Position numbers and translations under genes: made by a program | The notes under the pieces: model-generated | Database searches by the model: none | The model's input: only the letters and a program-made list of their open reading frames with translations | Told to the model about the DNA's origin: nothing | Shown: piece by piece, positions 1 to 12,219 of the stretch | How the letters are laid out: each line of letters begins with the position of its first letter | Numbering within the stretch: the stretch's first letter is position 1 | From: Lycorma delicatula | Lineage: Eukaryota > Arthropoda > Insecta > Hemiptera > Fulgoridae | Length of the DNA stretch: 64,000 bases | NCBI RefSeq assembly: GCF_047948215.1 | Contig: NC_134456.1 | Location: 198,784,034 to 198,848,033 of the forward strand | Direction of reading: 5' to 3'

Positions 1-2430
1 ATTTGAATTAAAAAATCGAAATGTAAACATATCTTTAATTTGATAAAACAACGAAATGAAAATTGTTTTTGAGCCAGTTTGATGAATCAACGAATTTATT
101 TCCTTTCATTCCTTTCTTATAGTGATAATTTCAAAATCAGGGTCGAATATTAGAAAATTTATTAATTATTTTTATGTCTAGCGACAATCGTTATTGTGCA
201 AAACGTTTTCTTGAATAAGAATAAAAAATATCACTCCAAATCTCGTTCGTATACCACCGAAAGTTATCGTTGACAATTCACATAAAGATCTAACAATAAA
301 ACCAATACTGATATTTACAAAACATTAAATTACCTACAGGTTGAAAAAAATATTTTAGTAAAATGTGATCACAATTAAATATAAAGGAAGATTTGGTCGT
401 AACAGCTGTGACTGAAAACAGATAAATTGTGAATAATCGATCCTTCAAAATGCTATTAAATTCCCTAGTATAAAATTAATCACAAAGGCCTAAGAAACTA
501 ATTAATTTTATTTCTTACAGAACCGATAAATAAAGAATGAATGTTTATTAAAAGCAATGAAGTAATGTGTTCGTGAACAACTACGTCGTACCACCCGTTG
601 TAGAATAGTAGAGACTAAATAATCGTGGTCGGTCGGCTGCAGTACCTTTCAAGCACAAGTATGCCAGGCACACCATTAGTAAAAGAAAAGAAGGAACTTC
701 ACGCACACAATATCATAATTCTCTGAACATTTAACTGAAATGCTTTATTTTTTACGTTAATTTTAAATCACCGTATAATATATTAATAATACTGAAAATA
801 TATAGAAAAATAGCATACAATATCGTTATTGTTCAGTAAAAGTATAATGTGTGACAGATTTTACTGAATGTACAATCGAAAAATCATCCTGCTGTCACTT
901 TATTAGCGGCTGAAAAATCAAAGTTTCAGTTATTTATTTTTTTCGGTTTAAATATATTATATTCATAAAAAGTTCAAATATTTATGTATGTAGACAAAAA
1001 ATTCCGTGAACGGATTTTATATTTCTCAACATACTGAGGACCACAGGATTAAAAAAATAATAAAATATAGATAACCTAATTTTTTATGCACGCATGAGTT
1101 GGCCTCTATTTGGTTTTATATATCAGAAACAATTTAACCCCCCAAAAAAAAAAATTGAAGAGATAGCTTTGTACTAAGGAGGATTGAATCTACCATATAT
1201 TTTTTAAATTTGATTGAGAGGGTGAAGAATACTGAGGTGATAAATAATCTGAAAGAAGTTCAATTTAGAAAATATTGTTACATATGCGTGATTTTCAGCG
1301 CATGGCAAAAAATATCATAATATAATATTAGGAAAAATCCATAAACCGGAAAAGGTTCCGATATTTTAAACGAATATACGAGAAATTCATTTATTCAAAC
1401 TGCATTTACGATCATCAAGAATTATGGATCTAGGTAAAACATTATTAAATCAAATCATCATAAGAAATTTGAATGGGCATTTCATCAATCAATTAGATTG
1501 ATTTTATGTATAATTATCTTTATTATTATCATCATCATTATCGCCGTCCTCGTATTTATTCTATAGATTGAGGATAAAAACTGATAATTCGTATTCTTAA
1601 TTTAAATAATAAATGCCGTTAACCGACTCGAAAAGGAGTCCGATCAAGGATAATCTTAAAAAGCTGTTCACATATAACAAAAATAAGCACTCCAGAAATT
1701 GCCTGGAAAGATCGAGGAAAACTGTGGGAAAACTCGATAAGAACAGAATTACAAAATAAAAATAACACACGTAGTACATTTGTGTATTTTATCTTCATTC
1801 AAATTCAATTTAAGCTTAAATAAATAAATTTATGTATTTATTTAAACAAATTTTACCATTAAAAGTATTTATTTGAACGTTTTTTGCGATTATACGGTAA
1901 ATGCAAACATACTGGAGTGGATGGTGGATACTTGAAGTTTTATTGTAATTTAAAAAGGTAAATGTACTTCTTAACTCGGAATAGTCATAATTACATATCG
2001 ATCGATGGATTTATTTAGAATAATTAAAAATACAATTAAATTTGAAAAATGTCACAATTAATAAAGGCCACCTTCTAAAGTTGATTTGAACGATTTACCA
2101 ATTAATAATTATTACGGAAGCTTTATACGGAAGATTACTTTATGATTACACTGACAATATCTTTGTATGTTGAATCAAAAAAATCTATTGAAAGATTATC
2201 ACGATATTGGCGACTAAAAAATCTATAACACTTACAACTGACTGTTATTCTTAACTCTATTATTTTATACCTACAATCACGGTGAAACTCTAATTTTCCG
2301 ATTGTTTATTCATTTATTTTTTATCATTTACATCACTTTTTTAAGAATTAAATTTTCTACAAGTTTTTTAGAAAACGTTTATGCATTTATTACTTATTTA
2401 AGAAGGTTATTTTAAGCTAAACATTAAAAA
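1..2430. other. AT-rich intergenic or intronic DNA, no gene seen
   Basis: No coding pattern, tRNA-like box pair or terminal repeat was recognised. The longest open frame (1597-1779, minus) is low-complexity and hydrophobic, as expected by chance in AT-rich DNA. A CG-rich patch near 590-670 shows no recognisable feature. Confidence 0.6.
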
Positions 2431-2752
2431 ATTGGTTTTTGGAGCCCTAATATTGGGTTTTAAGTCGGATATCTTAAAAATTAAAGGAGATACAGTTGTG
2501 GGACCTATTTTATTGAATTTTTCAGGTCAAAAACCATAATTTCACCTCTAGATTAACGTCCAAAAAATTTCAGTACGACCTTATTTCATCGGGGAGCTGA
2601 GATCAAAGCGAAATCTTTCGTTAGCCAAACTCAACGCGCTAACAAAGCGTTTCCAGACCTATGTTTATATGAAATTTTTTTCATTGTTTTGATAAACGGA
2701 ATACGCCTGTAAAGTATTGCAAATTCCTCGTGAAACACTCTGTATATTTACT
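2430..2752 (+). repeat. 3'-end fragment of a DUF4817-type Tc1/mariner-like transposon
   Basis: This stretch aligns by eye with 22130-22442, the non-coding 3' end of the transposase element described there. Shared blocks in the same order include the region around 2500-2560 (ending near CAGTACGA), a block ending in GACCTATGTTTATATGAA (GACCTATATTTATGTGAA in the other copy), and the terminal TTGCAAATTCCTCGTGAAACA against TTTGAATCACCTCG. No transposase sequence is seen upstream, so this is a truncated copy or a solo 3' end. The boundaries are approximate. Confidence 0.55.
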
Positions 2753-5700
2753 TAGTAAATGTTTGTCATAACATCTGACACACCTACATGACACATGAAA
2801 GAAGTATTAAAAAAACAGAGGTATGTAAAATGAGTTTTATTTATACCTATTACAGATTAATTGTGAACACTTCTAATGCTGTGTAAGAGGAATAACAAAT
2901 ATTATTCAATCGTAAAATGATTCATATTGTTTAAAAAATTAGGTTACAACACAAGTAAAAAATAAAATAAATAATATAACAAATTTAATAAAAAATTAAA
3001 ATAAAATAAAATACTGAAAACAAATTTTTGTATGTTTAACTTTACAGATATTTTTTAAAATAAATTTTGATGTCCACATAAATTAAGTAAGTAAGAGATA
3101 AAGTAAGTAAAAAAGTTAACTGAAAATTTAATTTAAAAAAATGTATTTAAAATTTCAAGCAGAACTGAGTTTTTGCTTACTGTATAATATTAAAACTGAT
3201 ATAATAAAAATAAAACCACTACCGGTTAAATTATTAAAAAAAAAAAAAACAAATTAAACTTAGAAGTGAAGTAGTATTAATAAACAAGATAAACTTGTTT
3301 AAAAATAAACACTAGTAAATAAAAAGTAAACGTAAGTACAGTAAAACCTGTTTTCTTAAATGCTTTCAATAAACACAAACACAGAAATGCGCGATTTCCT
3401 TTATAGTATATTGGTGTACGTTTAAATCTACGTACATTATCATACAAAAATATTGTTTTTTATTCAAGACGTTTTACCGCGATTGCAAACACTTACGTGT
3501 AATAAAATATTTAACTTTAAATTCTAAAAACTAAACAATAATAATAAAGACATTTTTTTTAAATATCTGACTGGAATTAGCGCTCGCATTTTAACATAGA
3601 AATTATGAAGATTATGTCAGAAGGGAAAAAAAAAGATTTTTAAAGTGTGATGTTATAGAAGCCTGTTTAAAATCCATTGAGTGACATTGAGATTTTTTTT
3701 AAGTAAATGGAAGAGAAAAAGAAATTTGAACTTTTATTTGTCGGAAGAGCCAGGTTAGTGAGTAATACATGAGGACCCAAACAAACTTATTTTGCAACGA
3801 AATGTAAAAATAATACTTTAAGTGAAAAAGATTAAAAGCATACAACAAATAATTAAAACTGAAGTAAAAAAAAATAGTAAAATTCAAAGAATAACACAGA
3901 CCAGAACAGAATGAAAAAGTGTATCAAACCAGCAGAGTAACAGGAGAATATATAAAATACCAAAAGAAAGCGATTAAAGAATGCAATAGCATTTGCGTAG
4001 ATGTATTCCAAGTATAAACAGTAATTTATTAAATACAAAGCTAACTTTAAAAAATAAAACTATTTCAAAAATAAAAACCACCATTACCCGTAACTTAAAC
4101 TTTAATTTGGTGCAGATTTCAAAAACTCAAAATTTAAAGATTTAAATAACGCTACTGGTTTTATTTTGATTTTATAAGACGATTTTCTATGCTCTATACC
4201 ACTTGCAGAACTAAATGGAATTCTGTTCATATGAAAGAAATTCGTTTGGAAGAAACACAATATGAATGATTTTTATTAAAATAATCATGAAGATAAATGA
4301 CAAAGATAAAGAAATTGCTACCGAGGCTCTCTCTCTCTCTCTCTCTCTGGATTGCAGAATATTTATTATATTATTTTTACTTTTAAGCACTTCAACTAAT
4401 TTTCGCAGAATATTATTTGGAATTAGAATAACATTAAATAAATCAATAACCCAATATCCAGTAACAACAAAAAAAGAATCGAAGTGAGAACCTTCTTTTT
4501 TAAGTCGCCTAAAGATAAACAGTACATTCATCTGACAATGTAATTAATTCTAAGTGAAAGTATAGATAAAAATAATTATTAAATACCATTTAATAGCAAA
4601 AACAGCAAGGAATTATTGAAGAAGGCGAGACGACCAATCTAGCACCTGTTAGAACACTAAATTAATTTTTTTAAGTGAATTTTTTTTATCATACGAAAAC
4701 TCGACATTTATGTAGTCTAAATTATGTCAACACATTTCTATGTTGAATATGTTTCTATGAATTTTCATACCATGTGTTTTTCTCGAAGAAATCCTTAACT
4801 TTATCTTACTTTATTAAAGGTACATGCGATCCATATGCGAGAAGTCAGTGTAAGAAGTTTTCATTCTATTTCAGTCAACTTTTCACCTAGTAAATCACTT
4901 TCAAAAGGCGTTTTTAAAATTGTTTTCATTTTAAATGTTGTAAATATTTTTTACATTTATTTTATTTTATAATTGTTTTTGTATTTACATTTAATTTTGC
5001 TAATTTTTTCAGGATCTACTGATGATTTTTTTTAAAAATCGAAACGCATACAGTTTTTTTATCTTTTTAAAACTGTTTTTGAAAGTTTTAATTGTAACTT
5101 TAATGAAATTACTTAAAAAATGACTAAATAACTAAAAATTGATTAATAACTAAAAACTAAAACAAATAATAACTAAAACAATGATTATTAGTGAACTCAC
5201 GCTACAAGGAAACTTTACAATAATTAAAATAATACAAGGCCAAAACTTTTTTTATTAAATAATGGGAACTGTAAAACAATAAATGAAAAAAAAATCCTTG
5301 AATCGACGTTTCCTTTGAACCGGTGTAGATTATTGAAGAAATTCTCAACCTCGAAAAAACTTTAATTTTTCTTTCTTACATATTTAACTAAAATAATAAA
5401 TAAAAAAAAACCATTGAACAAATACTAAAAAAAATAGGTATGTAAGTAGTGGAGAATTATTTACAAAGTAGTATGTACAAAAAGCAACTACGGGGTTGTA
5501 CTCGGTGAGTAAAAGCTAACAGTGAACACTCTTCTTAACAGCTTACTGAACGTTATTTTCAAAGAAAAATTATCGTTACAAGTAACTCGTTTGCTTAATA
5601 ACAACAGCTAAACTGCAAAATTTTATAATAAGAAATCGGAAAACATAAAATTTTAGAATAACATAAACAAGTATGGCCAAAACTGCGTCACAAATTACAA

Positions 5701-6420
5701 ATGGACGAAATGACAAAAGGTTAAGATAAAATAGGACCTCGTTTTATTCAATTAAAAACAGATTTCATCCTAAACCAAGAATTGACATTTATCAAGTTCA
5801 AATTTACGTTTTAGTATAAGATATAACTGGTAAAATCTCATACTCATAATCTATACCGATCACAATGAATGCTTTTACAATTCGCTATTAAAAACAACTA
5901 GAGTATGATATTTGTCCTTGACTTGTATTCGTAGCAACCGACTAGAAAAATATAACTGTTATTACGATAACCGGTCATGGAAAAAATTCATACATTATCT
6001 AATGAAAACTACAAGAACGAATGCATAATTCTATCTGGATTACATACACAATTTATCTCAAGAAAATAGCGACGAACCCTTAAGATACGATAAATAATTC
6101 TATAAATGAGCCTAATCAACATATGAGAATGTTTAACATAAAACTTCGTGCTCATTTATGCGTACATAGGTCAAATATAATTGATATTTAGGTTATCAAT
6201 ATTGTTTTTCTTGATGCAATAAAAGTTAATTTTATTATTATACTTCAGTAAGAGAAAATAATAATAAAAAAATACAATTAAAATAAATTATTTCAATAAA
6301 ACGTTGAAATGTAAATTATATTCGATAAAAAAATAATAAGCTGTTATTATAACAAAGTTTTTTTACATTTTTTCCTCAATTTTTGGTGTTTTTTGTGTTT
6401 AAAACTGTTACAACTGAAGA
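2753..6420. other. AT-rich non-coding DNA
   Basis: Apart from a (CT)n tract at 4327-4348 nothing is recognisable. The overlapping open frames around 4211-4531 on both strands run through that microsatellite (RERERER or SLSLSL) and are not genes. Poly(A) and poly(T) runs are frequent. Confidence 0.55.
4327..4348. repeat. (CT)n microsatellite
   Basis: Eleven CT dinucleotides in a row, uninterrupted, following GAGG and followed by GGATTGC. It creates serine/leucine or arginine/glutamate strings in the overlapping frames. Confidence 0.95.
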
Positions 6421-6554
6421 GAGGATGAGGCGACAACTAGTGGTCAAATGTGTCTACCCTTAGTGCCCTCAAAAAGGGATCCAAGAAATAGTCCTGCCGC
6501 AGACTTCTTAGAGACAATTTTGTGATGTGGGTGATATCTCCACACGACAGCGTG

Positions 6555-6572
6555 CGTGTGTGTGTGTGGTGA
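6555..6572. repeat. Short (GT)n tract inside the LINE
   Basis: An alternating GT run following GTGCGTGTG within the 5' part of the LINE. It has disturbed the reading frame of the gag remnant and makes cysteine/valine strings. Confidence 0.7.
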
Positions 6573-7245
6573 TGCTCTCGCCACAGACTCGCAGATAGCC
6601 TCTGTACCGTGGCAGACGGGGCCAGTTTTGCGTCCCACGAAGGTATTTCGTTTTCCCGCAGCTACCACCGATTTGCCATTTCAAATCGTTTTCAGGACCT
6701 CCCCCATGGAAGATGCTTGTCAAAAGAAAACGATTAAGCCCCCGCCGACAGTCCTGTACGGCATCACCGATGTTATCCGGCTGTATGAATTAATTGAGAT
6801 GGTGCGATAGTTAAAAAGTGTGACTAGTAAATGTAAGAGTATTCAGCCCTAAACAACTACCTGTTGTTTCGAAAGATCTGGACGTCTACAAGCGGATGAT
6901 TTATTTGGAAAGTGAGCACAATCTGATCGGTCATACCTTCATTAGGAAGGACGAAAGAGCCTTCCGGGTTGAACTAAGGTACTTACACTATTCAGTTCCG
7001 ATACCTTATTGAAGGAGAGCTTGAGGAACACGGCCACGCAGTACGACGTATAATTAATGCCATCGACATTTTTTGTCAACCTTGAGCCCAAGGATATCAG
7101 TAAACAGGTTTTTATCCTGAAATACATCGCGAATTGTGAGGTAACCTCGGAAACGCCGAGAAGATCTCCTGGTTTGGTCCAGAGTACGCGATGTCAACTG
7201 TATATCCACACGAAAAGCAACTGCACGCGGCCTTAAAGATGAGTT
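6556..7245 (+). pseudogene. LINE ORF1 (gag-like, zinc-knuckle) remnant
   Basis: The remnant of the RNA-binding protein of a Jockey-like LINE, which in intact elements packages the element RNA. The first piece, open from 6556 to 6810, contains KPPPTVLYGITDV, matching the conserved proline-rich start of the gag core. A second piece near 7072-7245 reads NLEPKDISKQVFILKY, then TRCQLYIHTKSNCTRP, a CCHC zinc knuckle. The Cys codons at 7192 and 7222 and the His codon at 7207 are present, but the expected first Cys (7183-7185) is Ser (AGT). Several stops and at least two frame changes lie between the pieces. The reading depends on family knowledge; motif order and spacing make it secure as a remnant. 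Confidence 0.8.
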
Positions 7246-7429
7246 AAATGTGCTGATGGTCATAGGATTACAGATTGTACTAAAGATAGAAACACTCCGG
7301 TAGTTTGTGCGCTCAGCCAATCAGACCATCCTGTTGACTACAGAGGATGCAGAGTATACAAGGAAATCATGGTCAGAAATTAGAGGCAACGGGTAAAAAC
7401 TGAGTTCCATCATTGAGTTTCTGGTGCAT

Positions 7430-7713
7430 AATCATTGGTGTTTCTGAACGTAATCTCTGAATTGCAACCGACCTACTGATCCAACTAAGATCCCGGAGTT
7501 GTTCCGGAGATTCCGGAGTTGGGTCGGATCCAACAAAGACGCCGGACTTATTGGACTTTTACATCACTTCGGGTGTTTCGTCGTTTTATACTAAGGTTGA
7601 AAATGGCTACAACTCGACGTCTCACCACTCAGCTGTTCTGCTTGATAGTCACTACGATGGTGGTAAGAAGGAAGTCATCGCTTATCCTCCACAAAAAGAA
7701 TGAATGGAATTGA
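7430..7713 (+). pseudogene. LINE endonuclease domain remnant (APE-type)
   Basis: The C-terminal part of the apurinic-like endonuclease that nicks target DNA in Jockey-group elements. From 7527 the frame reads DPTKTPDLLDFYIT, then VSSFYTKVE and SHHSAV, and runs to a stop at 7711-7713. Intact relatives have SDH at the last motif, where the Asp is catalytic; here that codon (7623-7625) encodes His. Upstream, a recognisable stretch around 7430-7500 is interrupted by stops. The N-terminal catalytic motifs are not recognisable. Confidence 0.8.
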
Positions 7714-7859
7714 AATCGCAGCTAGGTTGAAGAAAAACTGGTAGTGCCTGTTCCACTAAAATGTTCCGATGATAGCGATGACGTGATGCGAATCTTGACT
7801 TCAGTTCTGCAGGTAGCTGCTAGCTGCCTGGTGCTCGACACCCGAGAAGTAAGGAGAAG

Positions 7860-8825
7860 GATGAAATGGGTTACACAAGAAAGGTGATTAATCTTTTTGC
7901 TACGAAGAGGAGGTTTAGGAGACGATGGCAATGTTACAAGAGGCTTGAAAATAGGACATCCAAATAGGACATCCTTCAACATTCAACAAGGCCGCTCGCA
8001 GATTGAAACAATCGCTTAAATTTATTAAGAACGAGTCATTCAGAAATTATCTTGACAGTCTATCCCCTTCACGTAGAGACGGTTACTCTTTATGGAGAGC
8101 CACGAAGTGCTTTCGACGGCCTCCAACCTCATTTTCTCCTTTGAAGGCTTCCAATTGGTCGTGTGCTTGGAGTGACGGAAAAGGTTGAACTATTTGCTAC
8201 TTACTTGAGAGAGGAACCGCTTGATATGCGAGTCTTTGTGAAGAGGAAATCTTAGAATTCTTGAGCAACCTGATTCTTTTGAGTTTACCTATTAAGCAGT
8301 TTTGTTCAGCAGAGAGTCTACAAATAATCAGGAAGGGAAGAACTCAAAAAACCTCTGACTATGATTTTATCATTAATAAGATGCTATTTATGCTTCGCAC
8401 CAAAGTCATTTAGTGCATAGCCATTTTAATATTTTTTACAAAGTCATTTAGTGCATCTCTTAAATGGTATCCTCCGGACAAGAAGAAGAGGTAGAGAAGT
8501 ACATCTACTTCTCTACAAATGGAAAATTTCACAAATGGTTATGGTCCCGAGACTTGGTAAACTTGTTTATGATATATCCTGATACAGGCCAATAAGCCTG
8601 TTGCCTACTTTGTCGAAGGTATTTGAGAAGTTATTTCTTTAGTAGTCTATTCTTGAGCAGTCTATTCTAATCCAGATCACCAGTTCGGTTTCTGTAGTGG
8701 GCACGCCACTATTGAGCAAATGCACAGATTTGTTAACGTCATCACCAGAAGCTTAGATGAGAAGAGACTATTGGGCAGCCTTCTTAGATGTCCAACAGGC
8801 CTTTAACTAAGTCTGGCTGCCTAGG
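7860..8825 (+). pseudogene. LINE reverse transcriptase N-terminal remnant
   Basis: Three blocks of the Jockey reverse transcriptase survive. The linker and thumb-preceding part is seen at 8003-8188 (SLSPSRRDGYSLWRATKCF) and continues in another frame as VELFATYL. Near 8290-8395 a QIIRKGRT-like block corresponds to the region before the palm. At 8700-8825 the sequence reads GHATIEQMHRFVNVITRSL, then after a one-base frame change FLDVQQAFN, which is motif A with its catalytic Asp. A stop follows directly where intact elements read DKVW. The YADD box and thumb are absent, so the protein could not function. Confidence 0.8.
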
Positions 8826-8969
8826 CTTTTATAAAAGTAAATATAATCTTCCTTAAACTTATTATATTGTTCTTCGTAGCTACTTGCATGGCGTTTCTCC
8901 CAGGTAAAATATAATCAAACATTAAATGTCAGGCCGATCCGTCCAGTAGAACGCCTAGACGGACTGGAA

Positions 8970-11890
8970 ATAGGTTTTGAGCATTTTACCTCTGGTTGGA
9001 AAGGAAAGAGAAAAAAAGGGGTTGGGGTGAGACGTGTGGTAAATGGAATAGGCTTTTAGCCGATTTTTTAAAAATATACAACATTATTTTGTAATAATAA
9101 CGCTGTGGAGCACGAGGGGTCGGAAGTAAAAAATAAAAATTTTTATTATATAATATAAATAATAAAAACGTACAAATAAATACGTACAAGGTCATCATCA
9201 CACAGCATAGAAATTAAAATAAAAAAAAACAAATGCGTTTAATTACATAAACATAATATTAATAAGAATATAAGCAATATTAACAAATAAGTAAGTGTAT
9301 CTGAATTGCAGAATATCCCTTTAACATTACAAGCGCTTTAAAAGGAGTTGATCGAAACATCCCACCCTACAGTTATTTCGACTCACAAAGAGTAAATATT
9401 ACCAATCAAAGGATTTATCGTATGATTCGTAATACAGACAAAGAACCACGCAAAGGCAATCACGCGCAGTCATCATAAACAAAAATGGTTACAAGTTACA
9501 CTAAATTATACCAAATAAGGAGCCATACATTCATACGTAATGAAAGATATGTAGATTATATCACGTTTAATAAGAGCTGAGAATAATAATTATTTATTTA
9601 AATCAATCTGAAATTAAAGTAAAGAATAAACTACAACGGAAAGTATGGTAATCGTGACAAAAATCACTTTACCAAATTAAAACAAAAAATTATTTAATTC
9701 AAGGGGTCATGAAACGTTGAAAAATTCAAAACTTCTGTTCGTGCGTGTGCACGCATGTGTAAGTATTATTTGAGCTAATAACTAGGGGTTACCTGACCTA
9801 TATCTCCAAATATGATACGGTTACTTTTATATAATGATATTATACTACTTAAGTTTAGAGTCGGGGTCTCAAAGGAGTAAAGCTATAGAGAGTGATCAGT
9901 AATCACATCTCAGCTAGGACTGGACTAAAAATTTTATTTGTATTTTTCTGAGCTCTTTTAATAAGATAAAGAAAGGTATACCTACAACTTTTTTCCCCCA
10001 AAATTACTCCCAAATTCAAAAATAAAGATTTTAGCAAAAATTTTCAACTTCCTCCAGATTTAGTCTTTTAATTTCTAATTTGGTACATATAAGTTTATCG
10101 GGAAAGTTTAACAACGCGACTGCCGATTTTTTTTTATCAGTTTTAAAGTAAAATTAATGCAAAGTAACTTTTATTGTAACGTATGAGACCGCATATGAGT
10201 ACAGTGCATCTAATAAGCATTGCATTGCTGTATACGTAAACAGAATAATATTAATACGGGTATATTTAATTCAAAGAAGAAACGCAAATACGGAACAGTT
10301 ATCTAAGAACTTATGAAGGAAAAATAAATTGATGATTTCGGAGACGATGAATGGGATGTGACGAGTCCATCGCCTATAATCTTTTTTAATACTGGTTTAA
10401 AATCTCTGTTGAATTTTTTATTTGTGCTTAACGACCTCTCAAGATTTGACGTACTGGTATCTCACTTCGGCAACCTGTTTTCATGTCTCTAGGATACCAG
10501 TAAGTCGGTAATCTTTAATCAAAAAGTATGTAAACCTAATAGTAAAAGCGATTTCAATCCCTCGAAATATGAAATGCTATCTTTTGTCATTAAACAGGAT
10601 TTTAAATTTATAAATTATTCTTACGATATTTTCAACGACTCATTTACGAAATTAAGAAATAAATTCTCTCACAAGCATACATATATACGCGCGCGCGCGT
10701 GCGCACTCTCTCTCTCTCCCTCACTCTCTGTTGCGAAGATGATTTCGAACGTTTCCTCTATTTATTTATTTGGTTCATGGTTATTAAATTTTCTTAAGCT
10801 CTTACTTTAGTTATTTTCATAAAATTTGTATAGGAAAGTCGTTTTGACGCATCTCTTTGTGTAACTGGTTTATATTTTTATTATTTATTAATTTTCTTGG
10901 AATTAAATTGAGAATTTATTTTAATTATAAATAAATAAATAATTTTTTTATTTAATTTTATCTTATATTTATTATTTTACTGTATTTATTTATTATTAAT
11001 GAATGATATTGCAAATGTTATGAGTTAAGAAAACATATTATTTCGTTTTGATAATATGTTTTAGAGATAAAATATATTATTTTTTAGTGCAAATCTAAAT
11101 AAAAATAATACTTAATGTAAATGTGAATAAATAAATACCAAGTAAAACATTATACCGTTTAAAAAAACTAAAATTTATAAAACTTTTCAGGTTATTTTGT
11201 AAAGTTTTGCAATACCTTTAAACAAGAGAAAATTAGAGAAACATTCAATCTAGGTCACTTAAAAATTATCACCTACATCAACCTTTAAGAAAAAAAAATT
11301 AATACATCTATTTACGCTAACAGATACCAATATGCTTTAATACACACTCTAAAACAGTAATTAAAACAAATGTATAAAACTTTTAGAAAACTATTCAGTT
11401 TTGCATGTACAATTTTTGTTTGTTAGCAAAGAGAGAACGCCTAGCTAGTTCAGCAAAAATTAGCCTACTAGCACGTTTTACCTAACCAAGAAGAAGAAGT
11501 TTTGTACATTTATTTCTGTTTTGATAACTAAATCAAAGAATAATAACATTTCATTAAAATTATTAAAAACAAAGCAAGATCGTGATGTTTATTACTTTAT
11601 TTTCCTAAACCGAAAAACTGACGATTAAACACGTATTTCAATTTAGATACTACGGTATATTGACTAATCAGCAAGTTAAAAACTTGTTAACTCTCTAAAA
11701 AGAGAATATTTTTAAGTCACTGATTGCACTAAAATCACTGATATGATGTATGTAATATATATATTATAGATAAGAGATAATGAAAGCTGGCTTAACCCGA
11801 AAATCACTCGGCTTCAGGTTAGGTCTTTAGTACAGTTACAAAATACTAAACAAGAACCCGCAGATAAGTTCTAGGTCAAAGTCGACTGAA
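8970..11890. other. AT-rich non-coding DNA
   Basis: No gene is seen. It contains an alternating CG/CT tract at 10686-10728 (alternating CG, then CT), which produces the 10574-10810 open frame and is not coding. Around 9930-10140 a stretch with TTTGGTACATATAAG resembles the non-coding flank style of other DNA elements in the window, but I could not assign it. Confidence 0.5.
10686..10728. repeat. Compound (CG)n/(CT)n microsatellite
   Basis: Alternating CGCGCGCGCG, then TGCGCA, then CT repeats with a CCCT interruption. The CG part is notable in such AT-rich DNA and is left-handed-helix-prone in principle. Confidence 0.85.
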
Positions 11891-11898
11891 TCAAACTT

Positions 11899-12219
11899 TT
11901 CTTGTTTCCAAAAAGAAAAGATAGGGTCTTAATAAATAAACAAATATTGTATTAAAAAACGTGTTGAAAACAATATACAATCAAACTTCTGAAATTCAAA
12001 TTTTGAGGAGGCGTAAAAATATTTTAAAATATAAAATTTATTGAAAGTATGGTTTAATTCAATTTTCAATAAAATAATAAATAACTCATTAATAATAAAT
12101 TTAAAAAATAATCAAACAATAACAATAATGAAAAAAATAGTAAAATGAACGATTATACAGTTAAATATTAAGAATACATTACTCGAATAGTAAAAAACAT
12201 AAGAAAATAGTTGTAAATA
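11899..12219 (+). repeat. Unclassified repeat, copy 1 (host of a mariner insertion)
   Basis: It aligns with 17128-17480. Shared segments in order are a CTGTTTC-like start with an A-rich run, TCAAACTTCTGAAATTC, TTGAATTCAATTTT (TTAATTCAATTTTC here), AATAACAATAATGAAA, and TTATACAGTTAAATATTA (TTATACAGCTCTGTAAATATTA in the other). The mariner-like element at 12220 sits at the downstream end of this copy. After the element, TATTACGAAG resembles ATTACGAAG at 17548, suggesting the repeat originally continued. Confidence 0.6.

Larger units (their letters stand above)
6430..8960 (+). mobile_element. Degenerate Jockey-like non-LTR retrotransposon (LINE)
   Basis: This stretch is less AT-rich than its surroundings and carries, in the expected order on one strand, gag-like ORF1, endonuclease and the front half of reverse transcriptase. 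All are broken by stops and frameshifts. It spans about 2.5 kb, where complete elements of this group are usually over 4 kb. The reverse transcriptase stops just after motif A and the sequence returns to AT-rich DNA near 8960, so the 3' half, 3' UTR and poly(A) tail are missing. Internal deletions are also likely. LINE copies are usually 5'-truncated; a missing 3' end suggests later deletion or rearrangement. No target-site duplication was found. Confidence 0.85.

Noticed and set aside
4211..4531. 106-codon open frame with RERERERA
   Set aside because: It runs through a (CT)n microsatellite and the rest lacks any motif; a frame on the other strand overlaps it for the same reason.
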